Made by a program: the position numbers and the translations under genes
Part shown: piece by piece, positions 55,229 to 63,936 of the stretch
Layout: each line of letters opens with the position of its first letter
How positions within the stretch are numbered: the first letter of the stretch is position 1
Source: Bacteroidota bacterium
GTDB lineage: Bacteria > Bacteroidota > Ignavibacteria > Ignavibacteriales > Ignavibacteriaceae
Direction: 5' to 3'
Length of the DNA: 64,000 bases
NCBI GenBank assembly: GCA_020161395.1
Contig: JAIUOE010000015.1
Location: forward strand, 1 to 64,000
The notes under the pieces: model-generated
Seen by the model: only the letters and a program-made list of their open reading frames with translations
Databases searched by the model: none
Told to the model about the DNA's origin: nothing

Positions 55229-55236
55229 TAATTTTG
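55229..55236 (+). promoter_or_regulatory. Candidate -7 promoter element for the small outer-membrane protein gene
   Basis: TAATTTTG fits TAnnTTTG, with an expected start near 55242 and AAGGA just before the ATG at 55270. The -33 element is not clear. Confidence 0.4.
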
Positions 55237-55269
55237 AAAATCGAAAACAATAAAGTAAGGAATCAAAAC

Positions 55270-55722
55270 ATGAAAATATTCAGATTTTTAGTGATCTGTT
55301 TGATTTTTTCATCTGTAAGTATCTATTCACAAAATTCAGGTTTCGGCCTGGGGATCATAGTAGGGGAACCAACCGGTTTATCAGGCAAGTATTTCCTGAA
55401 TGAAAACAATGCCATTGATGCCGCAGTAGCATGGTCTTTCAAGAAAGTTGCAGCACTCCATATTCATGCCGATTATCTTTATCATGACAATTCTTTTTTC
55501 AATGTTAAAACAGGGAAACTGCCGGTTTATTTCGGCTTTGGCGGAAGATTAAAATTGCAGGATAAGAGCAGATTTGGAGTAAGGGTCCCGGTGGGAATCG
55601 CATATCAGTTCCCCAAAGCCCCTGTTGATCTTTTTGTTGAGATCGTGCCATTACTCGATTTGATTCCCGATACTCAATTCGATTTTAACGGAGCAATTGG
55701 TGTCAGATACTATTTTCAATAA
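55270..55722 (+). CDS. Small secreted outer-membrane beta-barrel protein
   Basis: 150 residues. A signal peptide ends IYS before Gln. The mature part alternates as an eight-strand barrel would (GLGIIVGEPTGLSGKYFL, then VYFGFGGRLKL, ending GAIGVRYYF with terminal aromatic). No function is recognised. ATG at 55270 has AAGGA 9 nt before it; the open frame extends upstream to 55153 but that part is antisense to the thioesterase and unlikely. rsmE starts 3 nt downstream. Confidence 0.82.
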   Translation: MKIFRFLVICLIFSSVSIYSQNSGFGLGIIVGEPTGLSGKYFLNENNAIDAAVAWSFKKVAALHIHADYLYHDNSFFNVKTGKLPVYFGFGGRLKLQDKSRFGVRVPVGIAYQFPKAPVDLFVEIVPLLDLIPDTQFDFNGAIGVRYYFQ

Positions 55723-55725
55723 AAT

Positions 55726-56427
55726 ATGAGCCATTTCGCAGGTCAGGAACTCTTCCGGTGTAACATCGGGATGGATAACGGGGACTTGGTTCTTACAGGA
55801 AACGATATCAGGCATATCACGCGGGTGATGCGTCATAAGGCAGGTGATATCATTCATGTAACTTCGGGTGATGGCATCATTTTAAGAGTGAAAATAGTTT
55901 CAGGATCAGATGATCTGATTAAAGTGATGTCTCTTGAGCGATTTGAGTGTCAAAATAAACTCTCCAATATCGAGATTGCAATTCCGAGACTAAAAAGCAG
56001 CGATAAAATTGAACTGGTTATCGAGAAACTGGTTGAGACGGGATTTACAAAATTTGTATTCTTCGAATCTGAGAATTGCATCGGGAAAGGATTCAAACTC
56101 GACCGGTGGGAAAAAATTGCAATCTCCGCATCCAAGCAGTCATTTAATCCATTTAATGTGGAATTACGCTCAGTGAGTAAATTTGATGATCTTTTCAAAA
56201 ATGGGAGAGAAGTGATTGGATTTGATCTGGAGGCTGAAAACAGTTTTGCCGGTTTTCAGCCTGAACGGGGAGTAAATTACACACTTGTTACAGGACCCGA
56301 AGGCGGACTGAGTAAAAAAGAACTTACAAAATTCCGTGAAGGAAATATTTTTCAACTCACCGGCAACCGGTTGAGAAGTGAGACGGCAATTCTCTATTCC
56401 GCTTTTCTGATTACCAGATTTTACTAA
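55726..56427 (+). CDS. rsmE: 16S rRNA (uracil-1498-N3)-methyltransferase
   Basis: SPOUT-class methyltransferase acting on helix 44 of the small subunit. 233 residues. N-terminal PUA-like domain (IRHITRVMRHKAGDIIHV) and C-terminal trefoil knot with VTGPEGGLSKKEL and GNRLRSETAILY, the RsmE signatures. It overlaps the tail of the purine nucleoside phosphorylase gene by 4 nt on the opposite strand. Confidence 0.96.
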   Translation: MSHFAGQELFRCNIGMDNGDLVLTGNDIRHITRVMRHKAGDIIHVTSGDGIILRVKIVSGSDDLIKVMSLERFECQNKLSNIEIAIPRLKSSDKIELVIEKLVETGFTKFVFFESENCIGKGFKLDRWEKIAISASKQSFNPFNVELRSVSKFDDLFKNGREVIGFDLEAENSFAGFQPERGVNYTLVTGPEGGLSKKELTKFREGNIFQLTGNRLRSETAILYSAFLITRFY

Positions 56428-57245
56428 AAATATTCTACTATTCTTTGAACCAGTCTGTTAAATTTGTTTTCAACAAGTTTCGCAGCAACAGTGACATCTT
56501 CATGGCTAAGTTTGTGGGGTGAAAGACCTGCCGCATAGTTCGTAATACATGATATACAACTTACCTTTATACCGTGAGCTGAAGCCCAATAAGCTTCTGC
56601 AACGGTGGACATTCCTACCGCGTGAGCACCAAACTTGTCGACCATCCGAATTTCGGCAGGAGTCTCGTAGGTTGGTCCTTTATTATACCAGTAGATTCCC
56701 TCTTTCAGGTGAACTTTTTCTTCGAGAGCCGACCAGATGATAATATCGTTAAAATCAGGATCGGGAGTCTTAAGAAACATGTTTTTTTGATCAGGTGTAG
56801 CGACTCTCATGACTTCATTAATTTCATTCTTGATATTAATTCCGATGAAAGAGGTACAGAGCATCAAATCACCCGGTTCGAAAGCATAGTCGACACCTCC
56901 GGCGGCATTTGTAAGCAAAAGATAGGGGATATCCAGACCTTTTGTAATAATTGAAGGTACGATTGTCTCATAGAGCTGGTAGCCCTCATAAAAATGGAAT
57001 CGCCCCTGAAATACCAGGCACTTCTTCCCGTTAATCTCACCGAGAATCAGTTTACCCGAATGACCTTCAACTGTGGACCGGGGGTAATTTGGAAGAGTGT
57101 CTCCATCCCATGTTTTAATAATATTAATTGTTTCCGGGAATTTACCAAGTCCGGAACCAAGAACTATTGAGAGTTTAATATCATCCTTGATATCCTTTTT
57201 TAGGATATCTATCAGGTCTTTGTAATAAAATTCGAAATCAAACAT
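56424..57245 (-). CDS. punA: Purine nucleoside phosphorylase
   Basis: Trimeric class PNP, splitting purine (deoxy)nucleosides with phosphate. Motifs: GSGLGKF (phosphate site), STVEGHSGKLILG, QGRFHFYEGY, YETPAEIRM and GMSTVAEAYWASAHG. ATG at 57245 sits 1 nt after the transporter stop and gives 273 residues; an upstream in-frame start at 57302 would overlap the transporter. Works with the upstream nucleoside transporter in salvage. Confidence 0.95.
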   Translation of the reverse strand: MFDFEFYYKDLIDILKKDIKDDIKLSIVLGSGLGKFPETINIIKTWDGDTLPNYPRSTVEGHSGKLILGEINGKKCLVFQGRFHFYEGYQLYETIVPSIITKGLDIPYLLLTNAAGGVDYAFEPGDLMLCTSFIGINIKNEINEVMRVATPDQKNMFLKTPDPDFNDIIIWSALEEKVHLKEGIYWYNKGPTYETPAEIRMVDKFGAHAVGMSTVAEAYWASAHGIKVSCISCITNYAAGLSPHKLSHEDVTVAAKLVENKFNRLVQRIVEYF

Positions 57246-57246
57246 C

Positions 57247-58599
57247 TTAGAAAAATATTCCTGCAATAGTTGCCGAGAGAAGTGTGGAAAGAGTTCCACC
57301 AATTACAGCTTTGATGCCGAGCTGAGCAAGATCAGCTTTTCTGTGTGGAGCAAGAGCACCGATTCCACCAACCTGAATTGCGATTGACGAGAAGTTGGCA
57401 AATCCACAAAGGGCGTACGAAGACATAAAAATTACCTTAGGATTGATCATCTCCTTCATCTCAACCATACGCGAAAGCTCAAGGTAAGCTACAAATTCAT
57501 TAAGAACCGTTTTTGTCCCGAGCAGACTTCCAAAGTTAAGTGCATCTTCAAAAGGGATACCAATAGCGAACGCAACCGGTTGAAGTATGAAACCAATCAA
57601 TAACTCAAAACTGAGTGGTTTACCATACTGATCCTGCATGATGGCGCTCAATCCTGTAATGTCACCGACCCATCCCAACATTCCGTTAAAGAGCGCAATC
57701 AGGCAAATAAATGCAATCAGCATACCTCCAACATTAATTGCGAGCTGAAGACCGTCTATTGCTCCATTTGAAGCAGCCTCTATGACATTGGAGCCGTTTT
57801 TCTCAACACTAAGTTTAACCACACCACGGGTTGCAGGTTCTTCAACTTCCGGGAAAATAATTTTTGAGATGAGAAGTGCTGCAGGAGCTGCCAGCACGGA
57901 AGCACTCAATAGCTGTTTAGCAAACAGGAACTGCCCCTCTGTGATAGATATACCTTTTGCCGCAGAATACGACTGCCCAAGCATTTGAATATAAGCCGCC
58001 ATCACGCCGCCGGCGATGGTCGCCATACCTCCGGTCATTACCGTGAGCATTTCACTTTTAGTCATTTTGTCCAAATAAGGCTTTATTATAAGTGGTGCCT
58101 CGGTTTGGCCCACGAAAATATTTGCAGTACATGAAAGCGATTCTGCACCACTGGTGCCCATTATTTTCGCCATCACCCAAGCCATTGCCTGTACCACTTT
58201 TTGCATGATTCCGAGGTAATAGAGAATTGCCATCAGGGCGGCAAAGAAAATTATTGTAGGCAACACCTGGAAAGCAAAAAAGAATCCAAGACTTCCTTCC
58301 TTACCGGGGCTGATAGCAAGGTTTCCGAAAACGAAAGAGGCACCTTTTTCGGAGTACTGAAGGATAATGACAAAGAAAGAGCTGACCCAGCTAAAAAAAT
58401 CTTTTACCCAGCCGAGCGGGGCAAAAAATGTTGCCATATCATCTCCCTTAATGAGGAAGATGGCGAGAACAAACTGTATTGATAGCCCTCCGCTGACGAG
58501 ACGCCAGTCAACTTTTTTCTTGTTGTTAGAAAGGAGAAAAGCAATGCCAAGGAGCACACCGATACCAAGAATTCCACGAAGTATTGAAACTATATCCAT
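57247..58599 (-). CDS. nupC: Concentrative nucleoside transporter (NupC family)
   Basis: Inner-membrane cation-coupled nucleoside symporter of 450 residues with about ten hydrophobic helices. CNT signature FVGQTEAPLIIKPYL is intact, as are LNEFVAYLEL and SSYALCGFANFSSIAIQVGG. It precedes punA by 1 nt and follows the GT2 gene by 22 nt. Confidence 0.95.
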   Translation of the reverse strand: MDIVSILRGILGIGVLLGIAFLLSNNKKKVDWRLVSGGLSIQFVLAIFLIKGDDMATFFAPLGWVKDFFSWVSSFFVIILQYSEKGASFVFGNLAISPGKEGSLGFFFAFQVLPTIIFFAALMAILYYLGIMQKVVQAMAWVMAKIMGTSGAESLSCTANIFVGQTEAPLIIKPYLDKMTKSEMLTVMTGGMATIAGGVMAAYIQMLGQSYSAAKGISITEGQFLFAKQLLSASVLAAPAALLISKIIFPEVEEPATRGVVKLSVEKNGSNVIEAASNGAIDGLQLAINVGGMLIAFICLIALFNGMLGWVGDITGLSAIMQDQYGKPLSFELLIGFILQPVAFAIGIPFEDALNFGSLLGTKTVLNEFVAYLELSRMVEMKEMINPKVIFMSSYALCGFANFSSIAIQVGGIGALAPHRKADLAQLGIKAVIGGTLSTLLSATIAGIFF

Positions 58600-58621
58600 A
58601 AGTGAAGCCTAAATAATAAAA

Positions 58622-59737
58622 CTATTTCCAATTAAATTTTGTAAAACGAGATGCAAAATAGTTAATTATCAAGAAAATTTCATAGAAAATCTGGTAGAAA
58701 ATGATTCCAGGGAGGGAAAAATTGTGATTTAATTTTTTTTGCAGAGCCAGTACCAGAAATGTGTCCAGTGAAATTTTGATGATAAAAGTGTACACCACCT
58801 CCGGGAACCAGGGGAGCAACAGGATTGAAGATTGCGCGTACAGATTGGGCAGATGCCAAAAAACGAGTATCCATTTCGACAAGTTCGAATAGAATTTTGA
58901 TGCGGCAGTATGTCTGGCTTTTTGTTTCAAATACGCTTTTGGCTGATGATTAGTATTTGAAAATACTGCGGCTTCCGGTGAGGGACAAAAATTGATTTTG
59001 TATCCTTTATCGAGAAAATTTTTCAACAGAAGGTCGTCATCACCACCGAGTGATTTTCTGGTGGACTCATATCCACCCTCATTGTGAAAAACACTTTTTA
59101 GAAAACCCATGTTTCTGGCGGTCGCCGATACTGGGTGTCCCCAGCCAAATGATGCCGAGATCAGTAAAAAGGATCTGAGATTCTCGAAGCAGGAGAGAGC
59201 ATTAAAAAAACCGTGGTCTCTGATTAATGGTGCGATGCCTATCAGAAATTGTGTATCACCTGTAAAATAGAGGTCGGTCTCTTTCAACCAGTCTGGTTGG
59301 ACAACACAGTCGGCATCGGTTATCATGATCCTGTCAAATTTTGCTTTTGCGATTCCTTTTTCAAGCGCATTTCGTTTACCGGGAGGATCATTTGGATCGT
59401 GATCAATTAGTTGAAGATTCGTGAAAGAGGGCAGAAATGAATATACGATTTCGCGGGTTCGGTCGGTTGATCCATCGTCACAAATCAGAATTTCGAAATT
59501 TTCAGCAGGGAAGTCCAGTTTTTGCAGTGACTTCAGCAGAGCCGGAATTTTTTTTTCTTCATTTCTTGCGGCGATAATTATTGAAAAATTCCCCGGAGGA
59601 GATTTTACTTTCCTGGTTCGCACTGACTTTCCCGACCTTATAAGTCCTGTAACAAAAAGGAAGTACGCGAGAAGAAAAAAGATAATTACGATCAGGTAGA
59701 AAAGTTGCAATGGAACCGAAAATAAATGAGGATTCAA
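58622..59737 (-). CDS. Membrane-bound glycosyltransferase family 2 protein
   Basis: 371 residues. An N-terminal transmembrane helix (about 8-30), then a GT-A domain with IIIAARNEEKKIPALL, ICDDGSTDRTRE (metal-binding Asp region) and MITDADCVV (DxD-like). One or two hydrophobic helices lie at the C-terminus. Such enzymes make surface polysaccharide or glycolipid; the product is unknown. The start is TTG at 59737, as no ATG is in frame near the N-terminus. It is separated from the porin gene by a terminator. Confidence 0.88.
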   Translation of the reverse strand: MNPHLFSVPLQLFYLIVIIFFLLAYFLFVTGLIRSGKSVRTRKVKSPPGNFSIIIAARNEEKKIPALLKSLQKLDFPAENFEILICDDGSTDRTREIVYSFLPSFTNLQLIDHDPNDPPGKRNALEKGIAKAKFDRIMITDADCVVQPDWLKETDLYFTGDTQFLIGIAPLIRDHGFFNALSCFENLRSFLLISASFGWGHPVSATARNMGFLKSVFHNEGGYESTRKSLGGDDDLLLKNFLDKGYKINFCPSPEAAVFSNTNHQPKAYLKQKARHTAASKFYSNLSKWILVFWHLPNLYAQSSILLLPWFPEVVYTFIIKISLDTFLVLALQKKLNHNFSLPGIIFYQIFYEIFLIINYFASRFTKFNWK

Positions 59738-59758
59738 TATAAGGAAAGAGAAAAGATA

Positions 59759-59790
59759 AAAAAAGGGGCTGCCTCTTTTGAAACAGCCCC
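59759..59790 (-). terminator. Rho-independent terminator after the outer-membrane barrel gene
   Basis: A 7-bp GC-rich stem (59765-59771 with 59784-59790) is followed on the - strand by six T residues. It lies 10 nt after the stop of the barrel gene and insulates the GT2-nupC-punA genes. Confidence 0.85.
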
Positions 59791-59800
59791 GGCTAAAATT

Positions 59801-61006
59801 TTATTTAAGATTCAGGTGAAAACCGGCATAAAACCAGAAAGCTGTATCCTGACCTTTTTTCTCTTTGAAGATATCTCCGGGCAGGAAGGTGGCAGCTCCA
59901 AAATTGAAATTCAGGTATTCATTGTATTTTGCCATAAATGCGAGATCAATTTCAGTTCCGAAGGCGTTGCTTTCGGTTCCGGTTGAAAGCTTATATGGTT
60001 GTGCAGAACCGAAGAGGTGACCGCTGAGTTTACCTGCAAGCCATTCAGCAAGCGCCATTTTATAGTAACCGTAAATATCGGTTATACCAAGATTGTAAGT
60101 GGAAGCAGGTACAACTTTGAAATAATCCATATCACCGAGATAGGCATGTTTCGTTGCATAGGAGTTGTCAAATACCTCATACTTGTTATCGGCTGCATCT
60201 TTGTCACCCGAATAGTATGCGAATCCTGCACCGAGGGCAGCTTTAGACTGGACCTGGAATGAAAACTCCAGATTTATGGCAGCGAGAAAAGCCGAAATAT
60301 CCATTTCCTTGTTTGTTTTAATATTGCCGGTTTGGTAGGCAAAATCGATGTCATGCGAAAGGGGACCAAATGATCCTGTCAAATTGACACCGAGAGTAAG
60401 TCGTGCGAGATTTTCAACAGGGACTCTCCGGTCGAACATTACAAACGGGTTCAGTTTAAGATTGTCTGCGAGTCGGAACTCAGAGAATACTCCAAAGAGA
60501 TTTTGATCAAGACTGTCACCAACCAGTTGTTTATCGGCAACTCTGAAAGCGAAAGCAGAAATCTGATAACCTTTTCCGGCATATCTGACAGTGGCTCCAT
60601 CGAAAGTGATGGGGGTGTTTCCCCAATCTGATTGTCCTATCATTCTGGCGTTGTTGTATCTTGCTTCCTGTCTTCCAAGCAGGAATTCCCAGTTGCCTTT
60701 TTTGATTTTCAGATAACCTTCATTGAGATCGAGATTTGCCGAATTCGACTGAACCGATGTTTCCTGTCCGAAAACTCTCGCATCGATAATACGGAAAACA
60801 AATTCGAGATCGTCATTATTGCTGATGACGGTACCCAGCCTTGCTCTGTTGTTGATGTAGTGATGGAAACCAGTGTTAGCGTTAAAATCGAGTTCATCCA
60901 CTTCGAGTCTGGTCCTCAGTTCTCCATTAAATTTTACAGTTAATTGCCCAAACGAAAGAGGAGCAAAAAACAGAAATGCAACTAATAAAAGGGTAAAATA
61001 TCGCAT
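59801..61006 (-). CDS. Outer-membrane beta-barrel protein (alginate-export/porin-like)
   Basis: 401 residues. A signal peptide ends SFG before Gln. The barrel opens KFNGELRTRLEVDE with YINNRARLG and includes LLGRQEARYNNARMIG and TFDGATVRYAG, which resemble alginate-export-type porins; it ends in FHLNLK. The substrate is unknown. ATG at 61006 has AAGGAC just upstream; an open frame to 61099 adds an unlikely 31-residue extension. A TAAATTTG promoter element lies 39 nt before the start. Confidence 0.87.
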   Translation of the reverse strand: MRYFTLLLVAFLFFAPLSFGQLTVKFNGELRTRLEVDELDFNANTGFHHYINNRARLGTVISNNDDLEFVFRIIDARVFGQETSVQSNSANLDLNEGYLKIKKGNWEFLLGRQEARYNNARMIGQSDWGNTPITFDGATVRYAGKGYQISAFAFRVADKQLVGDSLDQNLFGVFSEFRLADNLKLNPFVMFDRRVPVENLARLTLGVNLTGSFGPLSHDIDFAYQTGNIKTNKEMDISAFLAAINLEFSFQVQSKAALGAGFAYYSGDKDAADNKYEVFDNSYATKHAYLGDMDYFKVVPASTYNLGITDIYGYYKMALAEWLAGKLSGHLFGSAQPYKLSTGTESNAFGTEIDLAFMAKYNEYLNFNFGAATFLPGDIFKEKKGQDTAFWFYAGFHLNLK

Positions 61007-61044
61007 AAAAGTCCTTGAGTTTAAAAGGAATAAAAAGTCTGATT

Positions 61045-61052
61045 CAAATTTA
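61045..61052 (-). promoter_or_regulatory. Candidate -7 promoter element for the barrel gene
   Basis: TAAATTTG on the - strand fits TAnnTTTG. The -33 position is A/T-only on this strand without a TTG. Expected leader is about 33 nt and contains the Shine-Dalgarno. Confidence 0.4.
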
Positions 61053-61080
61053 ATCAAAAAATGTTTCCTGATAAAAAATA

Positions 61081-61965
61081 TCAGGTGAGTGTTTGCCACT
61101 CTTTTCCAATTTCATCGAATCTTGACTTGATCCTGGTGATGAGTTCATCGGGTAATTTTCCCTTTTGAACAAGTTTAATGTTGGCTTTCAGATGACTCAA
61201 ATCATTTGTACCGATCAAGATTGAATCAACTCCGTAAGTGTAAGCGGCAAACCGGATCATTACTTCCTCGAGGGACATGCCATAATCGATGTTCATTTCG
61301 TAGATGCGTCGTTTATACTCTGCAACAACCGGATCGGATATATTCGCCTTTTCAAGCCATGCGAAATTTGCGAGAGGTCTTTTGGCAATAACTCCCATAT
61401 ATTTTTGTTTGGCAGGGTGGAGGAAGGAATTTATTGTTTTTTGATCACAAACATTTATTGATGACTGAAACGCAGCGAAAGAATCGCTATAGATTGCAAA
61501 CTCGAGGGGATCATTGTCGCCGGAATAAGCAGGAACGCGTACCTTGCCTTCCTGGGTCATTCTGGTCAGAGCCTCGATAACTTCACCTTTCTCGAGTATG
61601 TCTTTGTTGCACGAGTGAAGGTGCACTATATCAATATAATCAGTCTGAAGAATTCTGAGTGCCTTCTCTACACCCTTAATTATACTGTCGTATGTCCAGT
61701 CCTGAGTTCCTTCGACATCGTATCCGATTTTAGTGGAGAGAATAAACTCCTGTCTTCTGTTGTGAAGGAATTTACCAATTCTGTGTTCGGACTCGCCATA
61801 ACTTCTTGCTGTATCGATAAGGTTAATCCCCAGGTCAAGTACTGAATTCAAAAGTTTTTCAACCTTTTTATCTGTCATCTCTTTTCCGCCAATTCTGCCT
61901 GCACCAAAACCGAGAGGCGATACTTTTAGTCCGGTGAACCCAAAATCACGCAGTTCAAACTTCAT
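61081..61965 (-). CDS. Aldo/keto reductase
   Basis: NAD(P)H-dependent TIM-barrel reductase of 294 residues. The catalytic tetrad can be read as Asp and Tyr in DTARSYGESEH, Lys in STKIGYD and His in VHLHSCN. The C-terminal SILIGTNDLSHLKANI binds the cofactor. Such enzymes reduce sugars or aldehydes; the substrate is unknown. ATG at 61965 has GGAG 8 nt upstream, preferred over 62001. Confidence 0.92.
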   Translation of the reverse strand: MKFELRDFGFTGLKVSPLGFGAGRIGGKEMTDKKVEKLLNSVLDLGINLIDTARSYGESEHRIGKFLHNRRQEFILSTKIGYDVEGTQDWTYDSIIKGVEKALRILQTDYIDIVHLHSCNKDILEKGEVIEALTRMTQEGKVRVPAYSGDNDPLEFAIYSDSFAAFQSSINVCDQKTINSFLHPAKQKYMGVIAKRPLANFAWLEKANISDPVVAEYKRRIYEMNIDYGMSLEEVMIRFAAYTYGVDSILIGTNDLSHLKANIKLVQKGKLPDELITRIKSRFDEIGKEWQTLT

Positions 61966-62049
61966 TAATTGATCTCCAAAATTAAAATGATTTGATAGCA
62001 AAATGTAAGAAAAAGATTAGTTGGAAATGAGGGGGGAGGGTATTTAAAA

Positions 62050-62075
62050 TAAAAAACGGGCTTTTTATAGCCCGT
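62050..62075 (-). terminator. Rho-independent terminator between the regulator and the aldo/keto reductase
   Basis: A 7-bp stem (62056-62062 with 62069-62075) is followed on the - strand by a T-rich run. It would end transcripts coming from the AraC-type regulator about 210 nt after its stop. Confidence 0.75.
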
Positions 62076-62091
62076 CGGGATCTTTTGCACT

Positions 62092-62139
62092 ATTAAAATC
62101 GATTAAATGGTGTTAAACCTGTATTAAAATGTCATTAAA
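62092..62139. repeat. Helically phased array of (A/G)TTAAA
   Basis: Five copies start at 62092, 62102, 62112, 62123 and 62134, i.e. every 10-11 nt. Four are ATTAAA and one GTTAAA. The spacing equals one DNA turn, as in bent DNA or multi-site operators. Confidence 0.5.
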
Positions 62140-62282
62140 CACGATTCAAAAATAAGGTGCGGGAAAATGCTTTGATAACAGAAATCAGTCAAATTTTAAC
62201 ATATTTCGGACATATGAAATTATGACTGAAAAATCTAATAATTCTTTCCCGTTATTATTCTCGAACCTGCGTGACATTTTAG

Positions 62283-63854
62283 TTATTCCTGTTCCAAATC
62301 AGTGGAATCTGATGGAGATTCGCCAAATTCTTCCTTAAAACATTTCGCAAAATAAGAGAGATTGCTAAATCCGGCCGAATAAGCTGCCTCACTGACAGAC
62401 ATTTTACTGCTCACAATCATCTCTCTTGCCTGAGTCAGTCTGTATGACCTGATCAGGTTATTTGGGGATTTGCCGGTAACAGCCCTTACTTTTCTCTGAA
62501 GTTGTCTTGGACTCATCCCGATCAGGTCGCTCAGATTTTCAACACCAAAGTCTTCATCGGAGAAATTCTCACTGAGAATATTGTTTACTTTGATCATAAA
62601 CTTGTCGATGTAAGTGCTTCCTGTTACCCTCGGTTCAACAACCTCTGTTGCCATGGTCTTTCGCAGTTTCTCTCTGTTCTCCAACAGCGAAGCCACTCTT
62701 ACCCTCAGTTCTTTCAGAGAGACCGGTTTAATAAGGATTTCATCTGCACCTGATTCGATCGCCTTTATTTTGTTAGCTTCATATGTGTCTGCTGTAAGAA
62801 GAATGACGGGAATGTGCGAGGTCTTTTCATCATTTTTAATAATTCTGGTCAGGTCAATTCCATTTACTCCAGGCATGTGTATGTCTGAAAGGATCAAATC
62901 AGGAATAAAAGAAATCGCCTTTCTGAGTCCTTCGAATCCGTTTAGCGCTTCAACTATCTTAAATTCCTTTTGGAAGGTTTTTTTCAACAACCTGCCAACT
63001 TCATGATTATCTTCTATAATCAGGATAATCTGTGATTCATTTTCTCCGGATGAACTGTCGATAACAGGTTCCTCCTGGCTTCCGAATTCCTCTGCAATCT
63101 GGAAGGTATTCCAAAGATTGAACTCATCAAGAAAATCATCCTCAACTTTCGAGTCACTCTGTGGTGGCAGTGGAATCGAAAATATCAGCCTGCCATTGAA
63201 TGAACTCATTGACATCATGATTCCGTAAGTGTCACAAATCGTTTTCAGCAATACCGAGTCGATCAGATTCGACGGTTTCGAAAATACCTGTTCCATAAGG
63301 CTTTCCGAATCGGAATTTTCACTTATTTTATAACTCGGAGTGAATGTAACCTGCAAACAGAAAGATCTTTTCTCATCTCTTTGAACAATCAAATTTACAA
63401 TTTCAGATGTTAATGAAACTCTCAACACCATCATTATAAGATGTCCAACTATTCTGTCCACCATCAAGGGGGAGCATCTGGTAAAATAGTGAGTCCTCTC
63501 GCTTAAAAGCACAATTTCTATGTTCTTTTGTGATGCCAAGCCTTTCAGGTTCTCTGTGATAATATTGAGAATTTTTATCAGATCAACATCTTTTTGAACA
63601 AAAGCCGGGAACGCCATATAGCTTAAAGTATTGATCTGAGAAGCGAGATTTTCAATATTTGAAAGTGAATTTTTTAGGGCAGTGAGTGATTCGGAAGTGA
63701 AGCGATTTTGGTTCGATTCTGAAATGATGTCTAGATTTCCGACTGCAATTGTTATATTGCTTCTCAAATTTGAGGCAATAGAAGAAAAAATATTCTGCCT
63801 TAAATTCTTCCGGTAAAGATCAAACGATGGAGCCAGGGACTTTTTCTTGCTCAT
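62283..63854 (-). CDS. Hybrid regulator: degenerate histidine-kinase core, receiver domain and AraC-type DNA-binding domain
   Basis: 523 residues, no signal peptide or membrane helix. Residues about 1-230 follow the layout of HisKA plus HATPase, but the phosphoacceptor His is missing (IASNLRSNITIAVGNL where SHELRTPL is expected) and the N- and G1-box residues are not recognisable. A receiver domain is at about 275-395 (IIEDN, phosphoacceptor Asp in LILSDIHMPG, Lys in LIKPVS). An AraC HTH pair ends the protein (VENLSDLIGMSPRQLQRKV, AAYSAGFSNLSYFAKCF). It resembles the cytosolic half of a Bacteroidota hybrid two-component system without its sensor. Targets may include its neighbours. Confidence 0.87.
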   Translation of the reverse strand: MSKKKSLAPSFDLYRKNLRQNIFSSIASNLRSNITIAVGNLDIISESNQNRFTSESLTALKNSLSNIENLASQINTLSYMAFPAFVQKDVDLIKILNIITENLKGLASQKNIEIVLLSERTHYFTRCSPLMVDRIVGHLIMMVLRVSLTSEIVNLIVQRDEKRSFCLQVTFTPSYKISENSDSESLMEQVFSKPSNLIDSVLLKTICDTYGIMMSMSSFNGRLIFSIPLPPQSDSKVEDDFLDEFNLWNTFQIAEEFGSQEEPVIDSSSGENESQIILIIEDNHEVGRLLKKTFQKEFKIVEALNGFEGLRKAISFIPDLILSDIHMPGVNGIDLTRIIKNDEKTSHIPVILLTADTYEANKIKAIESGADEILIKPVSLKELRVRVASLLENREKLRKTMATEVVEPRVTGSTYIDKFMIKVNNILSENFSDEDFGVENLSDLIGMSPRQLQRKVRAVTGKSPNNLIRSYRLTQAREMIVSSKMSVSEAAYSAGFSNLSYFAKCFKEEFGESPSDSTDLEQE

Positions 63855-63936
63855 TTATTCAGTGAAGATTTTCTTGGATAATTTTTTGATGAAATTAAAT
63901 GTAAATATAAATAAACAAAAACTTTTTATTACTTAA

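Larger units (their letters stand above)
62002..62282. promoter_or_regulatory. Intergenic region between the AraC-type regulator and the aldo/keto reductase
   Basis: 281 nt between two - strand genes. It holds a terminator (62050-62075) and a regular array of five (A/G)TTAAA words (62092-62139), described separately. The remaining 140 nt next to the regulator stop are AT-rich and show nothing else I can name. Confidence 0.4.
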
